Shown: positions 16,281 to 26,345, numbered from the stretch's first letter. The stretch: 64,000 bases of DNA from CAKRJP01 sp963597615 (GCA_963597615.1 CAVBQS010000053.1:124001-188000), one strand, 5' to 3'. Numbers and translations are program-made. Notes: generated by a model from the letters alone, not told the origin.

Positions 16281-16757
16281 TTGAGGAATTACGAAATTGA
16301 CAATATTGACAGACAGATTTTAAACCTTCTAAGTGAAAATGCACGAATGCCTATTAAGGAGTTGGCGGAACATGTTTTTTTATCCTCCCCTGCAGTTTCA
16401 GCAAGAATTAGTAACCTGGAAAAAAATGGATATATCACCGGCTATCATGCGGTGCTTAGTCCTATGGCCCTAGGTTATTATATAAAGGCATTTATCTGTT
16501 TGGATCTAGAACCCCAGGATAAAGAAGGATTTTATCCTTACATTCGGGAAAAGAAGAATATTACCGAGTGTAACTGTGTCACCGGAGATTACTCAATGTT
16601 AATTGAGGGCCTGTTTCACACAACAGATGAGTTAGACCAGTTTGTAAATGATATTCATCAGTTTGGCAAAACCAGGACCCTGGTGGTATTTTCCACCTCT
16701 GTGGAACACAGGGAGATAAAAGTGCCGGTGGTTGGTGCAGAGAATGAAAAGAATTAA
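16281..16757 (+). CDS. Lrp/AsnC-family transcriptional regulator
   Basis: This is a small amino-acid-responsive regulator of 158 residues. An N-terminal HTH lies at about residues 5-55 (DNIDRQILNLLSENARMPIKEL pattern, recognition helix SSPAVSARISNLE) and an RAM effector domain at about 65-145 (CNCVTGDYSMLIEG near 98-111). The start appears to be TTG: no ATG or GTG lies in a suitable place and an AGGTG box precedes it. It is divergent from gdhA and 44 bases upstream of an iron-type alcohol dehydrogenase, so it may govern both in response to an amino or keto acid. Confidence 0.85.
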   Translation: MRNYEIDNIDRQILNLLSENARMPIKELAEHVFLSSPAVSARISNLEKNGYITGYHAVLSPMALGYYIKAFICLDLEPQDKEGFYPYIREKKNITECNCVTGDYSMLIEGLFHTTDELDQFVNDIHQFGKTRTLVVFSTSVEHREIKVPVVGAENEKN

Positions 16758-16801
16758 TAGTATAAGTAAAAAGCATAAGATCAAATAGAAGGGAAATTAT
16801 T

Positions 16802-17917
16802 ATGAAATTATTTCAACAGAAAACAAGGATCGAAACTTATAAAACAGCAGCAGATTTTGTAAAGGAGTATGAGATTGGTCAGGGGGATTTTATTTTAGCT
16901 AGCAAAAGTACCTTTGATGCTTATTTTGAACCTCTTCATATAGAAGCAAGAGTGGAATATAAGAGCAAATATGGGGCAGGGGAACCTACAGATGCCATGA
17001 TTGATGCCCTTCTTAGTGATTATAGAAGCTCAGGCTGTGATCGGATCATTGCTATTGGAGGGGGTGCTGTCATTGATATGGCAAAGGCCTTGGTTTTAAA
17101 AGGAAATGCCAGCACAGAGGAAATCTTTACAAGAAAAGTGCCCCTTGAAAAAGCCCATACCTTAATTGCAGTGCCTACTACCTGTGGGGCGGGTTCTGAG
17201 GTATCCAACGTTTCCATTACAGAACTTGCCAGCATTCACAGCAAATTAGGATTGGCAGATGATACCATTTATGCAGATAAGGCCGTGCTGATTCCGGAAC
17301 TTTTGACCAAGCTTCCTTATTCTTTCTTTGCCACCAGTGCCATTGATGCCTTTATTCATGCCATTGAATCCTATGTATCTCCAAAGGCCAATCTTTATAC
17401 AAGAATGTTTAGCAAGCAGGCCATGGAAATGATCTTAGATGGATTTAAACAGATTATAGAATTTGGGCCAGACAGGCGTCTAGAACTTTTGGAACAATTT
17501 CTTGTGGCTAGCAACCTGGCGGGAGTGGCTTTTGGAAATGCCGGCACAGGAGCTGTTCATGCCATGTCCTATCCACTAAGTGGCGTTTATCATGTGACCC
17601 ACGGGGAGGCAAATTACCAGTTCCTTACAGCGGTTTTTGCAGAATACCAGCGACTTAATCCGGTAGGAGATTTGGTAGACTTAAATGACTATCTGGCAGG
17701 ACTTCTTTCTTGTAAACCAGAGGAGGTTTATGAAAGCCTAGAAAGCCTGTTAGACAAGATCATTTCCAGAAAAAAGTTAAGAGATTACGGAATGAGGGAA
17801 GAGGAAATTCATGAATTTGCAGTTAGCGTGGAAGCAGGTCAGCAGCGACTCTTAAATCAAAGCTATGTAAAATTTACCGTTCCTCAGATGGAAGAAATCT
17901 ATAGAAAACTATATTAA
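16802..17917 (+). CDS. Iron-containing alcohol dehydrogenase, probably 4-hydroxybutyrate dehydrogenase
   Basis: This is a group III alcohol dehydrogenase of 371 residues. The NAD-binding loop I-G-G-G-A-V-I-D-M-A-K is at about residues 82-92, the PTTCGAGSEV segment at 126-135, and metal ligands are offered by an Asp near 194, His in FIHAIESY, His in GAVHAMSYPLSG (near 255-266) and a later His in YHVTHGEAN. Overall similarity from memory is to clostridial 4-hydroxybutyrate dehydrogenases, which reduce succinate semialdehyde on the way to butyrate. It follows the Lrp-type regulator closely, next to glutamate dehydrogenase, so a glutamate- or 4-aminobutyrate-derived substrate would make sense. 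Exact specificity is not certain. Confidence 0.8.
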   Translation: MKLFQQKTRIETYKTAADFVKEYEIGQGDFILASKSTFDAYFEPLHIEARVEYKSKYGAGEPTDAMIDALLSDYRSSGCDRIIAIGGGAVIDMAKALVLKGNASTEEIFTRKVPLEKAHTLIAVPTTCGAGSEVSNVSITELASIHSKLGLADDTIYADKAVLIPELLTKLPYSFFATSAIDAFIHAIESYVSPKANLYTRMFSKQAMEMILDGFKQIIEFGPDRRLELLEQFLVASNLAGVAFGNAGTGAVHAMSYPLSGVYHVTHGEANYQFLTAVFAEYQRLNPVGDLVDLNDYLAGLLSCKPEEVYESLESLLDKIISRKKLRDYGMREEEIHEFAVSVEAGQQRLLNQSYVKFTVPQMEEIYRKLY

Positions 17918-17947
17918 GAGAGGACAATAAACTTAAAGAAAATCCTC

Positions 17948-17976
17948 TTTGATGCTCCTAAGATTAATGTTATAAT
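17948..17976 (+). promoter_or_regulatory. Promoter of the murE-thiN operon
   Basis: TTTGAT (17948-17953) is 17 bases from a perfect TATAAT (17971-17976), 38 bases before the murE start. A weak AGAGGA/TCCTCT hairpin just upstream may end the previous transcript. Confidence 0.65.
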
Positions 17977-18014
17977 GAGGGTTGGCAAAAATATCCGGAT
18001 TTGGAGGAACACAT

Positions 18015-19481
18015 ATGAAATTAACACAGCTATTGGAACGTTTAGAATATAAGGTCTTGCAGGGAAGTGATGAGATTCAGGTGGGAGAACTCATTAACGA
18101 TTCCAGAAAGGTCAAGGAAGGCAGTGTATTTGTCTGCATCAGCGGAGCTGTATCTGACGGTCATGTATATGTAGAAGATGTGGCAAAAAAAGGTGCGGCA
18201 GCAGTAATCGTTGAAAAAGAAGTGGAGGCACCAAAAGGGCTTACTGTTATTAAGGTAGAGGATACCCGTTATGCACTGGCCTTAATGTCAGCTGCTTATT
18301 TTGGCTATCCTGCAGAGAAACTTCATGTCATCGGAATCACAGGAACCAAGGGAAAGACTACCACCACCTACATGGTGAAATCTATTTTAGAGGGAGTAGG
18401 CCGCAAGGTGGGATTGATTGGAACCATTGAGGCTATCATTGGGGATCAGAGCATCCCGGCAAATAATACTACCCCGGAATCCTATACCATTCATAAGTAT
18501 TTTGCGGAAATGGTAAAGGCAGGTTGCGATACCGTTGTTATGGAGGTGTCCTCCCAGGGACTTATGCTCCACCGTGTAGCTGGCATTCAGTTTGAAATTG
18601 GAATTTTTACAAATTTAGGGGAAGATCACATTGGTCCTAATGAACATAAAGACTTTGAGGATTACAAAAGATGTAAGGGAATTTTATTTACCCAGTGTAA
18701 TCTTGGAATTGCAAATGTGGATGACCCTTGGTATGAGGATGTATTTAAAAATGCAACCTGCAAGAGAGAGACCTTCGGTTTTTCAGAGAAGGCAGACCTT
18801 CAGGCAACCAATGTTGAACATGTGTCAAGACCAGGCTATTTGGGAATGAAATACCATGTCAGTGGACTTATGGATTTTGATGTGGAAATCGATATTCCAG
18901 GAGATTTCAGTGTCTATAATTCCCTGACAGCCATTGCCGTATGCAGACACTTTAATGTGCCGGTAGAGACTATTAAGGCTGCCCTTAAGGTGGCAAAGGT
19001 AAAGGGCCGTATTGAGATGATCAAGGTTTCGGATGAATTTGCCTTAATGATTGATTATGCCCATAATGCCATGGCCTTAGAGAGCCTTCTTAACACCTTA
19101 AGAGATTATAATCCAAAGCGCCTTGTCACTGTTTTTGGATGTGGCGGAAACCGTGCCAAGAGTCGTCGCTATGAGATGGGAGAGGTTTCAGGCCGCCTGT
19201 CTGATTTTACTATTATTACCTCGGACAATCCTAGATTTGAGGAGCCTCAGGCCATTATTGATGATATTGTAACCGGAATCGAAAAGACCGATGGAAAATA
19301 TATTACCATCTGCGACCGAAAGGAAGCTATTAAATACGCCATTGAAAATGGACAGCCGGGGGATGTTATTATCCTGGCAGGAAAGGGACATGAGACTTAT
19401 CAGGAAATTGAGGGCGTAAAGCATGACATGGATGAGAGAGTATTGATCCAGGAAGTACTGGAAGAATTAAACGCAAAATAA
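18015..19481 (+). CDS. murE: UDP-N-acetylmuramoyl-tripeptide synthetase MurE
   Basis: This cytoplasmic ligase adds the third amino acid to the peptidoglycan stem peptide. Its 488 residues start at the ATG after GGAGGAACACAT; an upstream in-frame ATG at 17,982 lacks such a site and lies next to the -10 element. The ATP loop G-T-K-G-K-T-T-T is near residue 113 and the D-N-P-R motif near residue 405 marks meso-diaminopimelate as the amino acid added. It opens a tightly packed run of cell wall, translation and signalling genes, with priA starting 22 bases downstream. Confidence 0.95.
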   Translation: MKLTQLLERLEYKVLQGSDEIQVGELINDSRKVKEGSVFVCISGAVSDGHVYVEDVAKKGAAAVIVEKEVEAPKGLTVIKVEDTRYALALMSAAYFGYPAEKLHVIGITGTKGKTTTTYMVKSILEGVGRKVGLIGTIEAIIGDQSIPANNTTPESYTIHKYFAEMVKAGCDTVVMEVSSQGLMLHRVAGIQFEIGIFTNLGEDHIGPNEHKDFEDYKRCKGILFTQCNLGIANVDDPWYEDVFKNATCKRETFGFSEKADLQATNVEHVSRPGYLGMKYHVSGLMDFDVEIDIPGDFSVYNSLTAIAVCRHFNVPVETIKAALKVAKVKGRIEMIKVSDEFALMIDYAHNAMALESLLNTLRDYNPKRLVTVFGCGGNRAKSRRYEMGEVSGRLSDFTIITSDNPRFEEPQAIIDDIVTGIEKTDGKYITICDRKEAIKYAIENGQPGDVIILAGKGHETYQEIEGVKHDMDERVLIQEVLEELNAK

Positions 19482-19503
19482 AATTAAAAGGAAGGGGGAT
19501 AAA

Positions 19504-21732
19504 ATGTACGCAGATATTATTGTAGATATTACTCATGAAAAGTTAGATCGAGTTTTTCAGTACAAAGTCCCCCAGGATTTGGAAGGGCAGCTTTTAGAGG
19601 GCATGGAGGTTGTGATTCCCTTTGGCAAGGGGAACCGTGAGATTAAAGGTTATATCGTAGGTTTTTCGGAAGATACTGACTACGACAAATCTAAGATCAA
19701 GGAGATTTTGCGAATTTCAGAAAATGCAGTAAAGATTGAATCTAAGCTGATTGCTTTGGCGGCATGGATGAAGTCCTACTACGGTGGAACCTTGATCCAG
19801 GCCCTAAAAACTACCCTTCCTATTAAGAAGAAAGAAAAAGTTCAGGAAAGTAAAACTATCTGCCTTCTCTTATCAAGGCAGGAGGCAAAGGAGCAACTGG
19901 ACCTTTATTTGCATAAGAATCAAAAGGCAAGAGCCAGACTTTTGGCAGCACTTTTAGACCAGCCTAAACAGGATTATGGAGTATTAAAAAGAACCCTTCA
20001 TATTACCAAACCTGTGGTGGATGCCTTGGTGGAACAAAAGATTATATCGGTAAGCGCCCAGGTTTCCTTTCGAAATCCTATTCGCTATGAAATAAGGGAG
20101 CGGCAGGAGGTGGACTTTTCAGAGGCCCAAAAACAGGCCACAGAAAGCTTTTGGAAGGACTATGAAAGTGGCAAGCGAGAGACTTATCTAATCCACGGGG
20201 TCACAGGCAGTGGTAAGACTGAAGTTTATATGGAAATGATCGCCAGGGTTTTGGAAATGGGAGGCCAGGCGATTGTCTTAATTCCTGAGATTTCTTTGAC
20301 CTATCAGACGGGACTTCGCTTTTATGGTAGGTTTGGCAGCCGGGTGTCGGTACTTAATTCAAAAATGTCTGCAGGAGAAAGATCAGATCAGATGGAGCGG
20401 GTGAAGCGAGGAGAGATTGATGTTATGATTGGTCCCAGATCGGCCTTGTTCACCCCTTTTTCAAGGCTTGGTTTAATTGTGATTGACGAGGAACATGAAA
20501 ATTCCTATAAAAGTGAGCAGATTCCCAGGTATCACGCCAGGGAGGTGGCTATAAAACGGGGGGAATTGGAAAATGCCAGCATAGTCTTAGGGTCTGCAAC
20601 GCCTTCCTTGGAGTCTTATCATGCCTGCAAGGCAGGGAGATTTCGGCTTCTGGAATTATCAGACAGAATTGGAGAAAGGAAGCTCCCTAAGGTTTATATC
20701 CAGGATATGAGGCAGGAGCTTCGCCAGGGAAATCGCTCAATCCTAAGCCAGAAGCTGAAAGACCTTATGAGAGAACGTTTGCAAAAAGGCCAGCAGATCA
20801 TGCTTTTTCTTAACCGAAGAGGCTATGCTGGGTTCCTATCTTGCAGAGCCTGTGGTTATGTAGTAAAATGTCCCCGCTGTGACGTGTCCTTGGCTCTTCA
20901 TCGGGGTGGAAAGATGGTTTGCCACTACTGTGGATATACAAGGAGCGCTGTAAGTGGGTGCCCATCCTGTGGCTCCGGTTATATTGGAGAATTTAAGGCT
21001 GGCACTCAACAAATTGAAGATATGGTCAAAAGCAGTTTTCCTACTGCCAGGGTCCTTCGGATGGATCTGGATACCACCAGGAAAAAAGATGGATATGAAC
21101 AGATTTTAGAGAAGTTTGGAAGCGGGGAGGCGGACATCCTTATTGGGACTCAGATGATTGTAAAGGGCCATGATTTTCCTAATGTAACTTTAGTTGGGGT
21201 GCTGGCGGCAGACCTGTCCTTGTATACCAGCGATTACAGGGCCGGGGAGCGGACCTTTCAGCTTCTAACCCAGGCGGCAGGAAGAGCAGGCAGAGGAAAA
21301 GAAGCCGGAGAAGTGGTGATCCAGACGTATAGTCCGGACCATTACAGCATTGAGCTGGCAGCCAAACAAGATTACAAAGGATTCTATGAAAAAGAGATGG
21401 AATACAGGGAACTTTGTGGCTATCCACCGGCAGAGGAGCTTTTAGCCATCCTTATGACAGGACCTAAGGAAGACCAATTAGATCTGGCAGCAGGATATTT
21501 AAAAGCATTTGCTTTAAAATATGACAAGGAAAAGAAAATTACTATCATTGGACCTGCAAGTCCCTATGTGGCCAAGGTCAATGATGTTTATCGAAGAGTT
21601 CTATATATTAAAAGCAAAGACTATGGAGCCCTAGTGCGCTCCAAGGATTTGCTAGAAAAATACATTGAAGTAAATTCGGGATTTAACACCATGGGAATAC
21701 AGTTTGATTTTAATCCTATGAATGTGTTTTAA
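19504..21732 (+). CDS. priA: Primosomal protein N' (replication restart helicase PriA)
   Basis: This is a 3'-5' DNA helicase that reloads replisomes at stalled forks. Its 742 residues contain the N-terminal DNA 3'-end binding domain (about 1-105), Walker A G-V-T-G-S-G-K-T-E near 234-242, a DEEH box near 325, and a zinc-binding block of four CxxC-type pairs near 455-500 that is diagnostic of PriA. The C-terminal helicase motifs with QAAGRAGRG lie near 589-597. GGAAGGGGG precedes the ATG. The genes around it (murE, def, fmt) are the common clostridial arrangement. Confidence 0.95.
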   Translation: MYADIIVDITHEKLDRVFQYKVPQDLEGQLLEGMEVVIPFGKGNREIKGYIVGFSEDTDYDKSKIKEILRISENAVKIESKLIALAAWMKSYYGGTLIQALKTTLPIKKKEKVQESKTICLLLSRQEAKEQLDLYLHKNQKARARLLAALLDQPKQDYGVLKRTLHITKPVVDALVEQKIISVSAQVSFRNPIRYEIRERQEVDFSEAQKQATESFWKDYESGKRETYLIHGVTGSGKTEVYMEMIARVLEMGGQAIVLIPEISLTYQTGLRFYGRFGSRVSVLNSKMSAGERSDQMERVKRGEIDVMIGPRSALFTPFSRLGLIVIDEEHENSYKSEQIPRYHAREVAIKRGELENASIVLGSATPSLESYHACKAGRFRLLELSDRIGERKLPKVYIQDMRQELRQGNRSILSQKLKDLMRERLQKGQQIMLFLNRRGYAGFLSCRACGYVVKCPRCDVSLALHRGGKMVCHYCGYTRSAVSGCPSCGSGYIGEFKAGTQQIEDMVKSSFPTARVLRMDLDTTRKKDGYEQILEKFGSGEADILIGTQMIVKGHDFPNVTLVGVLAADLSLYTSDYRAGERTFQLLTQAAGRAGRGKEAGEVVIQTYSPDHYSIELAAKQDYKGFYEKEMEYRELCGYPPAEELLAILMTGPKEDQLDLAAGYLKAFALKYDKEKKITIIGPASPYVAKVNDVYRRVLYIKSKDYGALVRSKDLLEKYIEVNSGFNTMGIQFDFNPMNVF

Positions 21733-21802
21733 CTTCGTGACAATGAGAATTCACAAAGCTTTCACCAAAACAACAAACAAATGATAGGAAGGAAAATGTA
21801 AA

Positions 21803-22273
21803 ATGGCACTTAGAAAAATTAGAGAAATCGGAGATGAGGTATTAAGAAAGGAATGCAAGGAAGTTAAGAGCATGACCCTTCGCACCAGAATTCTCATTGA
21901 AGATATGTTGGATACCATGTATGAGGCCCAGGGTGTGGGACTTGCAGCTCCTCAGGTGGGAGTTTTGAAGAAAATCGTGGTAATTGATGTAGGAGAGGGC
22001 CCAGTGGTTCTTATTAATCCGGAAATTATAGAATCTGACGGGGAGCAGGTTGGAGACGAAGGCTGTCTTAGCGTTCCTGGAAAAGCCGGCCAGGTTACCA
22101 GACCAAGTCATGTAATTGTAAAAGCTTTTAATGAGGAAATGGAAGAAATCCGGGTAGAGGGAGAGGAATTATTTGCAAGAGCCCTTTGCCACGAGATTGA
22201 TCATCTTGGAGGACGCCTTTATGTGGATTTAGTGGAAGGTGAACTTCATGACGTGGATTACGATGAAGAGTAG
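21803..22273 (+). CDS. def: Peptide deformylase
   Basis: This metalloenzyme removes the N-formyl group from nascent proteins. Its 156 residues show all three signature motifs: G-V-G-L-A-A-P-Q near residues 44-51, E-G-C-L-S near 90-94, and the metal-binding H-E-I-D-H near 132-136. AGGAAGG lies 8 bases before the ATG. It pairs functionally with the formyltransferase gene that starts 19 bases downstream. Confidence 0.96.
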   Translation: MALRKIREIGDEVLRKECKEVKSMTLRTRILIEDMLDTMYEAQGVGLAAPQVGVLKKIVVIDVGEGPVVLINPEIIESDGEQVGDEGCLSVPGKAGQVTRPSHVIVKAFNEEMEEIRVEGEELFARALCHEIDHLGGRLYVDLVEGELHDVDYDEE

Positions 22274-22292
22274 TTAGAATGGAGATGACTAG

Positions 22293-23234
22293 ATGAAAAT
22301 AATTTTTATGGGAACCCCAGACTTTGCTGTGGGAACCTTAGAGGCCTTGATTGATGCTGGCCATGACATTGTCTTAGTGGTGACCCAACCAGATAAGCCA
22401 AAAGGGCGAGGGGGGAAAATGCAGTATACCCCTGTAAAGGAAGTGGCACTTGCTCATGACATTCCAGTGTATCAGCCTAAGAAAATCAGGGAAGCAGAGT
22501 GTGTGGAAAAGCTTAAGAGCTACCAGGCAGATGTTTGTGTGGTTGTGGCTTTTGGACAGATTCTTCCTAAGGAAATTTTGGAAATGACGCCCTATGGATG
22601 TATTAATGTTCATGCATCCTTGCTCCCAAAATATAGAGGGGCAGCTCCCATTCAGTGGGCAGTGATTGATGGAGAAGAAGTTTCCGGAGTTACTACCATG
22701 CAAATGGATGAGGGCTTGGATACAGGGGATATGCTCCTAAAAACAGAGGTTCCACTAGATGAAAAGGAGACAGGAGGAAGTCTCTTTGACCGCTTATCTG
22801 CTGAAGGAGCAAGTCTCTGCGTGAGAACCTTAAAGGCTCTAGAGGATGAGACCGCAACCTGGACTCCTCAGGGGGATACTACAACTTCTTATGCAAAGAT
22901 GCTTACCAAGGATTTGGGGAATATTGACTGGAGCAAGTCTGCAGTTTCTATTGAGCAATTGATTCGTGGTTTAAATCCATGGCCCAGCGCCTATACCGAT
23001 TGGCAGGGGAAAACCATGAAAATTTGGGAGGCAGAAGTTTGCACGAAAGATTTTGGTTATGAACCAGGGACAATCGTTGATGTGGAAAAAGATGGATTTT
23101 TGGTACAGACAGGAGAAGGGTGTCTTAAAGTCAAGTCCCTACAGATTCCCGGAAAGAAGCGTATGGAGGCGGCTGCATTTCTCCTGGGATATCAGGTAAA
23201 TGTGGGAGACCTACTTAAGAAACTTTCAAAATAG
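22293..23234 (+). CDS. fmt: Methionyl-tRNA formyltransferase
   Basis: This enzyme transfers a formyl group from 10-formyl-tetrahydrofolate to initiator Met-tRNA. Its 313 residues have the N-terminal formyltransferase fold with M-G-T-P-D-F-A near 6-12 and the catalytic NVHASLLPKYRGAAPIQWA block near 109-127, followed by a C-terminal OB-fold for tRNA (about 205-310). It sits between def and a zinc peptidase, as in many Firmicutes. Confidence 0.96.
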   Translation: MKIIFMGTPDFAVGTLEALIDAGHDIVLVVTQPDKPKGRGGKMQYTPVKEVALAHDIPVYQPKKIREAECVEKLKSYQADVCVVVAFGQILPKEILEMTPYGCINVHASLLPKYRGAAPIQWAVIDGEEVSGVTTMQMDEGLDTGDMLLKTEVPLDEKETGGSLFDRLSAEGASLCVRTLKALEDETATWTPQGDTTTSYAKMLTKDLGNIDWSKSAVSIEQLIRGLNPWPSAYTDWQGKTMKIWEAEVCTKDFGYEPGTIVDVEKDGFLVQTGEGCLKVKSLQIPGKKRMEAAAFLLGYQVNVGDLLKKLSK

Positions 23235-23246
23235 GAGGTTCATTCT

Positions 23247-23951
23247 ATGTATTATGGATATGGATTAGATCCAACATATATTTTAGTTTTAATTGGAGTA
23301 GTAATTTGTCTGATAGCTTCTGCTGTGATGAAATCTACTTTTAATAAATATTCCAGAGTAGGGAATCATTCTGGTATGACCGGAAGGGAAGCTGCAGAGA
23401 TTATTTTGCAGAATGCAGGGATTTATGATGTTTCTGTGGAACATATTTCCGGAAATCTGACAGACCATTATGATCCAAAAAACAAGGTGGTAAGGCTTTC
23501 AGATGCTACCTACAATTTTAGATCCGTGGCAGCTTTGGGAGTAGCAGCCCACGAGTGCGGACATGCCATCCAACATGCCACAGCTTATGCCCCTCTTACC
23601 ATTCGTGGAGCTTTAGTGCCGGTGGCAAATTTTGGAAGTCAAATTGCATGGCCTCTTATTATTGTTGGATTGCTTTTAAATGGAAATTCATCGGTCTTAT
23701 TATTAAACCTTGGAATTTTAGCTTTTTCTCTGGCAGTATTATTCCAGATTATAACCTTGCCAGTGGAATTTAATGCCTCTAGACGGGCAATAAAGATTTT
23801 AGACACTACTAAGATGTTAGATCCTAGAGAAGTGTCTGCCACAAGAAAAGTACTGACAGCGGCAGCCTTGACCTATGTGGCAGGAGCAGCTTCTGCAGTC
23901 TTGCAGCTTCTTAGAATTTTGATCTTGACTCAGAATCGAAGAAGAGATTAA
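23247..23951 (+). CDS. Membrane zinc metallopeptidase, YugP family
   Basis: This is an integral membrane protease-like protein of 234 residues. An N-terminal membrane helix lies at about residues 9-28, the metal site H-E-C-G-H-A-I-Q-H at about 107-115, and further hydrophobic segments follow near 126-185 and at the C terminus. The family (neutral zinc metallopeptidase, DUF-type) is widespread in Firmicutes without a well-defined substrate. AGGAGG precedes the ATG. It is wedged between fmt and rsmB with short gaps and is certainly part of the operon. Confidence 0.85.
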   Translation: MYYGYGLDPTYILVLIGVVICLIASAVMKSTFNKYSRVGNHSGMTGREAAEIILQNAGIYDVSVEHISGNLTDHYDPKNKVVRLSDATYNFRSVAALGVAAHECGHAIQHATAYAPLTIRGALVPVANFGSQIAWPLIIVGLLLNGNSSVLLLNLGILAFSLAVLFQIITLPVEFNASRRAIKILDTTKMLDPREVSATRKVLTAAALTYVAGAASAVLQLLRILILTQNRRRD

Positions 23952-23984
23952 AGATAGGATGTTTTAGCAACCAGGAGGAAAAAC

Positions 23985-25283
23985 ATGGCGTCATCGGTAA
24001 ATGACAGAGAATTGATTTTGGAAATCCTGCTTATGATCACCAGGGACGGAGAGTACAGTCACATTGCTCTAAGGCAGGTCTTAGACCAATATCAATACTT
24101 AGATAAAAAAGAGCGTTCTTTCATTACCCGGGTAGTAAATGGAACTTTAGAGCGCATGATAGAGATTGATTATATATTAAATCAATTTTCCAAAGTAAAA
24201 GTAAATAAAATGAAGCCGGTGATTCGCACCATTATGAGAAGCAGCGTCTACCAGTTAAAGTACATGGATGCTATTCCTCAGGCTGCAGTCTGCAACGAAG
24301 CCGTGAAACTAGCTGGAAAGCGCGGGTTTAGCCAGCTCAAGGGCTTTGTGAACGGAGTCCTTCGAAATATTAGCAGAAACTTAGAAAAGGTAAAATATCC
24401 AGAGGATGACCTTCAATATATGTCAGTGAAATATTCTCTTCCAGCATGGATTTTGGAAGAGTGGATTGGTGATTATGGAAAAGAGAAGGCAGAGCTTATG
24501 GCAGAAGCTTCCCTTGAGACAGCTCCTCTGGCAGTGCGTTTTAATGAAGATAAAATTACGAAGAAGGAACTGATGGACCTTCTTAAAGCAGAGCATGTTC
24601 AGGTGAGAGAAGTCCCAGAGCTTCCCTGTGCCCTTTACTTGTCAGGATACGATCGCTTGACTGCTTTAGATAGCTTTAATAAAGGCTATTACCAAGTGCA
24701 GGATGTAAGCTCCATGCAGGTGGCCTACCTGGCAGATCCAAAGGAAGGATCCTACTGTATTGATGTATGCGCAGCTCCCGGAGGAAAGGCCCTTCATGTA
24801 GCTGAATTTTTAAAGGGAAGTGGCCATGTGGAGGCAAGAGATTTAACAGATTATAAGGTTGACCTAATCTGGGACAATATAGAAAGAAGTGGCCTTAATA
24901 ATATTGAGGCAAAGCGACAGGATGCAACTATCTTAAGCCAGGATTCAGTGGAGAAGGCAGATCTTGTAATTGCAGATCTTCCTTGCTCAGGCCTTGGAGT
25001 TTTGGCTAGAAAAGTCGATCTTAAATATAAGATAACTTTGGAAAGCCAGAGGGAATTAGAAAACTTGCAACGACAGATTTTATCTACAGTAAAGGCCTAT
25101 GTAAAACCTGGGGGAACCTTAATTTACAGTACCTGTACCGTAAATAAAAAAGAGAATACCCTCAATGCTCAATGGTTTGAAAAGGAAAATCCGGACTTTC
25201 ACCTAGAGCTTGAAGAACAGAGGCTTCAGGGAATTCATGAAGGAGATGGCTTTTATATAGCCAGATTCCGGAGGGAAGGTTGA
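23985..25283 (+). CDS. rsmB: 16S rRNA (cytosine-967-C5)-methyltransferase RsmB
   Basis: This is an S-adenosylmethionine-dependent rRNA methyltransferase of 432 residues. The N-terminal NusB-like RNA-binding domain covers about residues 1-135. The catalytic domain has the SAM-binding CAAPGGKALH near 261-270, DLPCSGLG (motif IV with one cysteine) near 331-338, and STCTV (the second cysteine) near 385-389. AGGAGGAA precedes the ATG. Its stop codon overlaps the proposed start of rlmN. Confidence 0.94.
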   Translation: MASSVNDRELILEILLMITRDGEYSHIALRQVLDQYQYLDKKERSFITRVVNGTLERMIEIDYILNQFSKVKVNKMKPVIRTIMRSSVYQLKYMDAIPQAAVCNEAVKLAGKRGFSQLKGFVNGVLRNISRNLEKVKYPEDDLQYMSVKYSLPAWILEEWIGDYGKEKAELMAEASLETAPLAVRFNEDKITKKELMDLLKAEHVQVREVPELPCALYLSGYDRLTALDSFNKGYYQVQDVSSMQVAYLADPKEGSYCIDVCAAPGGKALHVAEFLKGSGHVEARDLTDYKVDLIWDNIERSGLNNIEAKRQDATILSQDSVEKADLVIADLPCSGLGVLARKVDLKYKITLESQRELENLQRQILSTVKAYVKPGGTLIYSTCTVNKKENTLNAQWFEKENPDFHLELEEQRLQGIHEGDGFYIARFRREG

Positions 25284-26332
25284 TAAACAAAAGTATGAGT
25301 AAAACAGACATTAGCTCTTTTAATTATGAAGAATTAATAGAAGAAATGAAAGCCATAGGAGAGAAGGCTTTTCGCGGAAAGCAGATCTACGAGTGGCTCC
25401 ATGTGAAGTTGGCAGAGGATTTTGATGATATGACCAACCTTCCTAAAAAACTAAGGGAGGATTTGAAAGAATCTTATGAAATTGCTACTGTCCGTATGAT
25501 TGATCACCAGGTTTCTAAGGTGGATCCTACAGAGAAATTTCTCTTTGAGCTGGAAGATGGCAATATGATAGAGAGTGTTCTCATGAAATATAACTATGGC
25601 AACTCCGTTTGCATTTCTTCTCAGGCAGGATGCCGTATGGGCTGTCGTTTTTGTGCCTCCACCATCGGTGGTTTGGAGCGAAGCCTAAGGCCTTCGGAAA
25701 TGCTAAGGCAGATTTATCAGATTCAGAAAATGACCGGAGAACGGGTGTCAAATGTGGTGGTAATGGGTACCGGAGAGCCCTTGGATAATTACGATAATTT
25801 CTTGAAATTTATTCATATGCTTAGTGATGAGCATGGCCTCAACATTAGCCAGAGAAATATTACAGCCTCCACCTGTGGAATTGTTCCTAATATGCGCAGA
25901 TTGGCAGAGGAGGGCCTTCAGATCACCCTGGCTCTTTCCCTTCATGGGTCCAACCAAAAAAAGCGGGAAAAATTAATGCCAGTGGCATTTAAATATGACC
26001 TAAATGATGTGCTTGTTGCCTGTGATTATTATTTCGAAAAAACCGGAAGAAGAATCACTTTTGAATATAGTATGGTGGCAGGAGTCAATGATTCAGAGGA
26101 AGATGTGGCGGAACTTACAGCTATTTTAAAACATAGGAACTGCCATTTGAATCTGATTCCAGTGAATCCTATTAAAGAGAGGGACTACCAAAGACCGGAT
26201 GGCAAAAAAGCCCTTGAATTCAAAAATAAACTTGAAAAAAAAGGAATAAATGTTACTATAAGAAGAGAAAGAGGCTCTGATATTGACGGAGCCTGTGGAC
26301 AGTTGAGAAGACGTCATGTGACGGCTGAATAA
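25280..26332 (+). CDS. rlmN: 23S rRNA (adenine-2503-C2)-methyltransferase RlmN
   Basis: This is a radical-SAM enzyme that methylates A2503 of 23S rRNA and also some tRNAs. Its 350 residues include the radical-SAM cluster motif C-R-M-G-C-R-F-C near residue 118, GTGEPLDNY near 165, and a C-terminal catalytic cysteine in D-G-A-C-G-Q-L. The start is ambiguous. A TTG at 25,280 overlaps the rsmB stop and has GGAGGG four bases upstream, while an ATG at 25,295 is farther from the binding site. The TTG start was kept. Confidence 0.94.
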   Translation: MINKSMSKTDISSFNYEELIEEMKAIGEKAFRGKQIYEWLHVKLAEDFDDMTNLPKKLREDLKESYEIATVRMIDHQVSKVDPTEKFLFELEDGNMIESVLMKYNYGNSVCISSQAGCRMGCRFCASTIGGLERSLRPSEMLRQIYQIQKMTGERVSNVVVMGTGEPLDNYDNFLKFIHMLSDEHGLNISQRNITASTCGIVPNMRRLAEEGLQITLALSLHGSNQKKREKLMPVAFKYDLNDVLVACDYYFEKTGRRITFEYSMVAGVNDSEEDVAELTAILKHRNCHLNLIPVNPIKERDYQRPDGKKALEFKNKLEKKGINVTIRRERGSDIDGACGQLRRRHVTAE

Positions 26333-26345
26333 AGGAGAACACTAG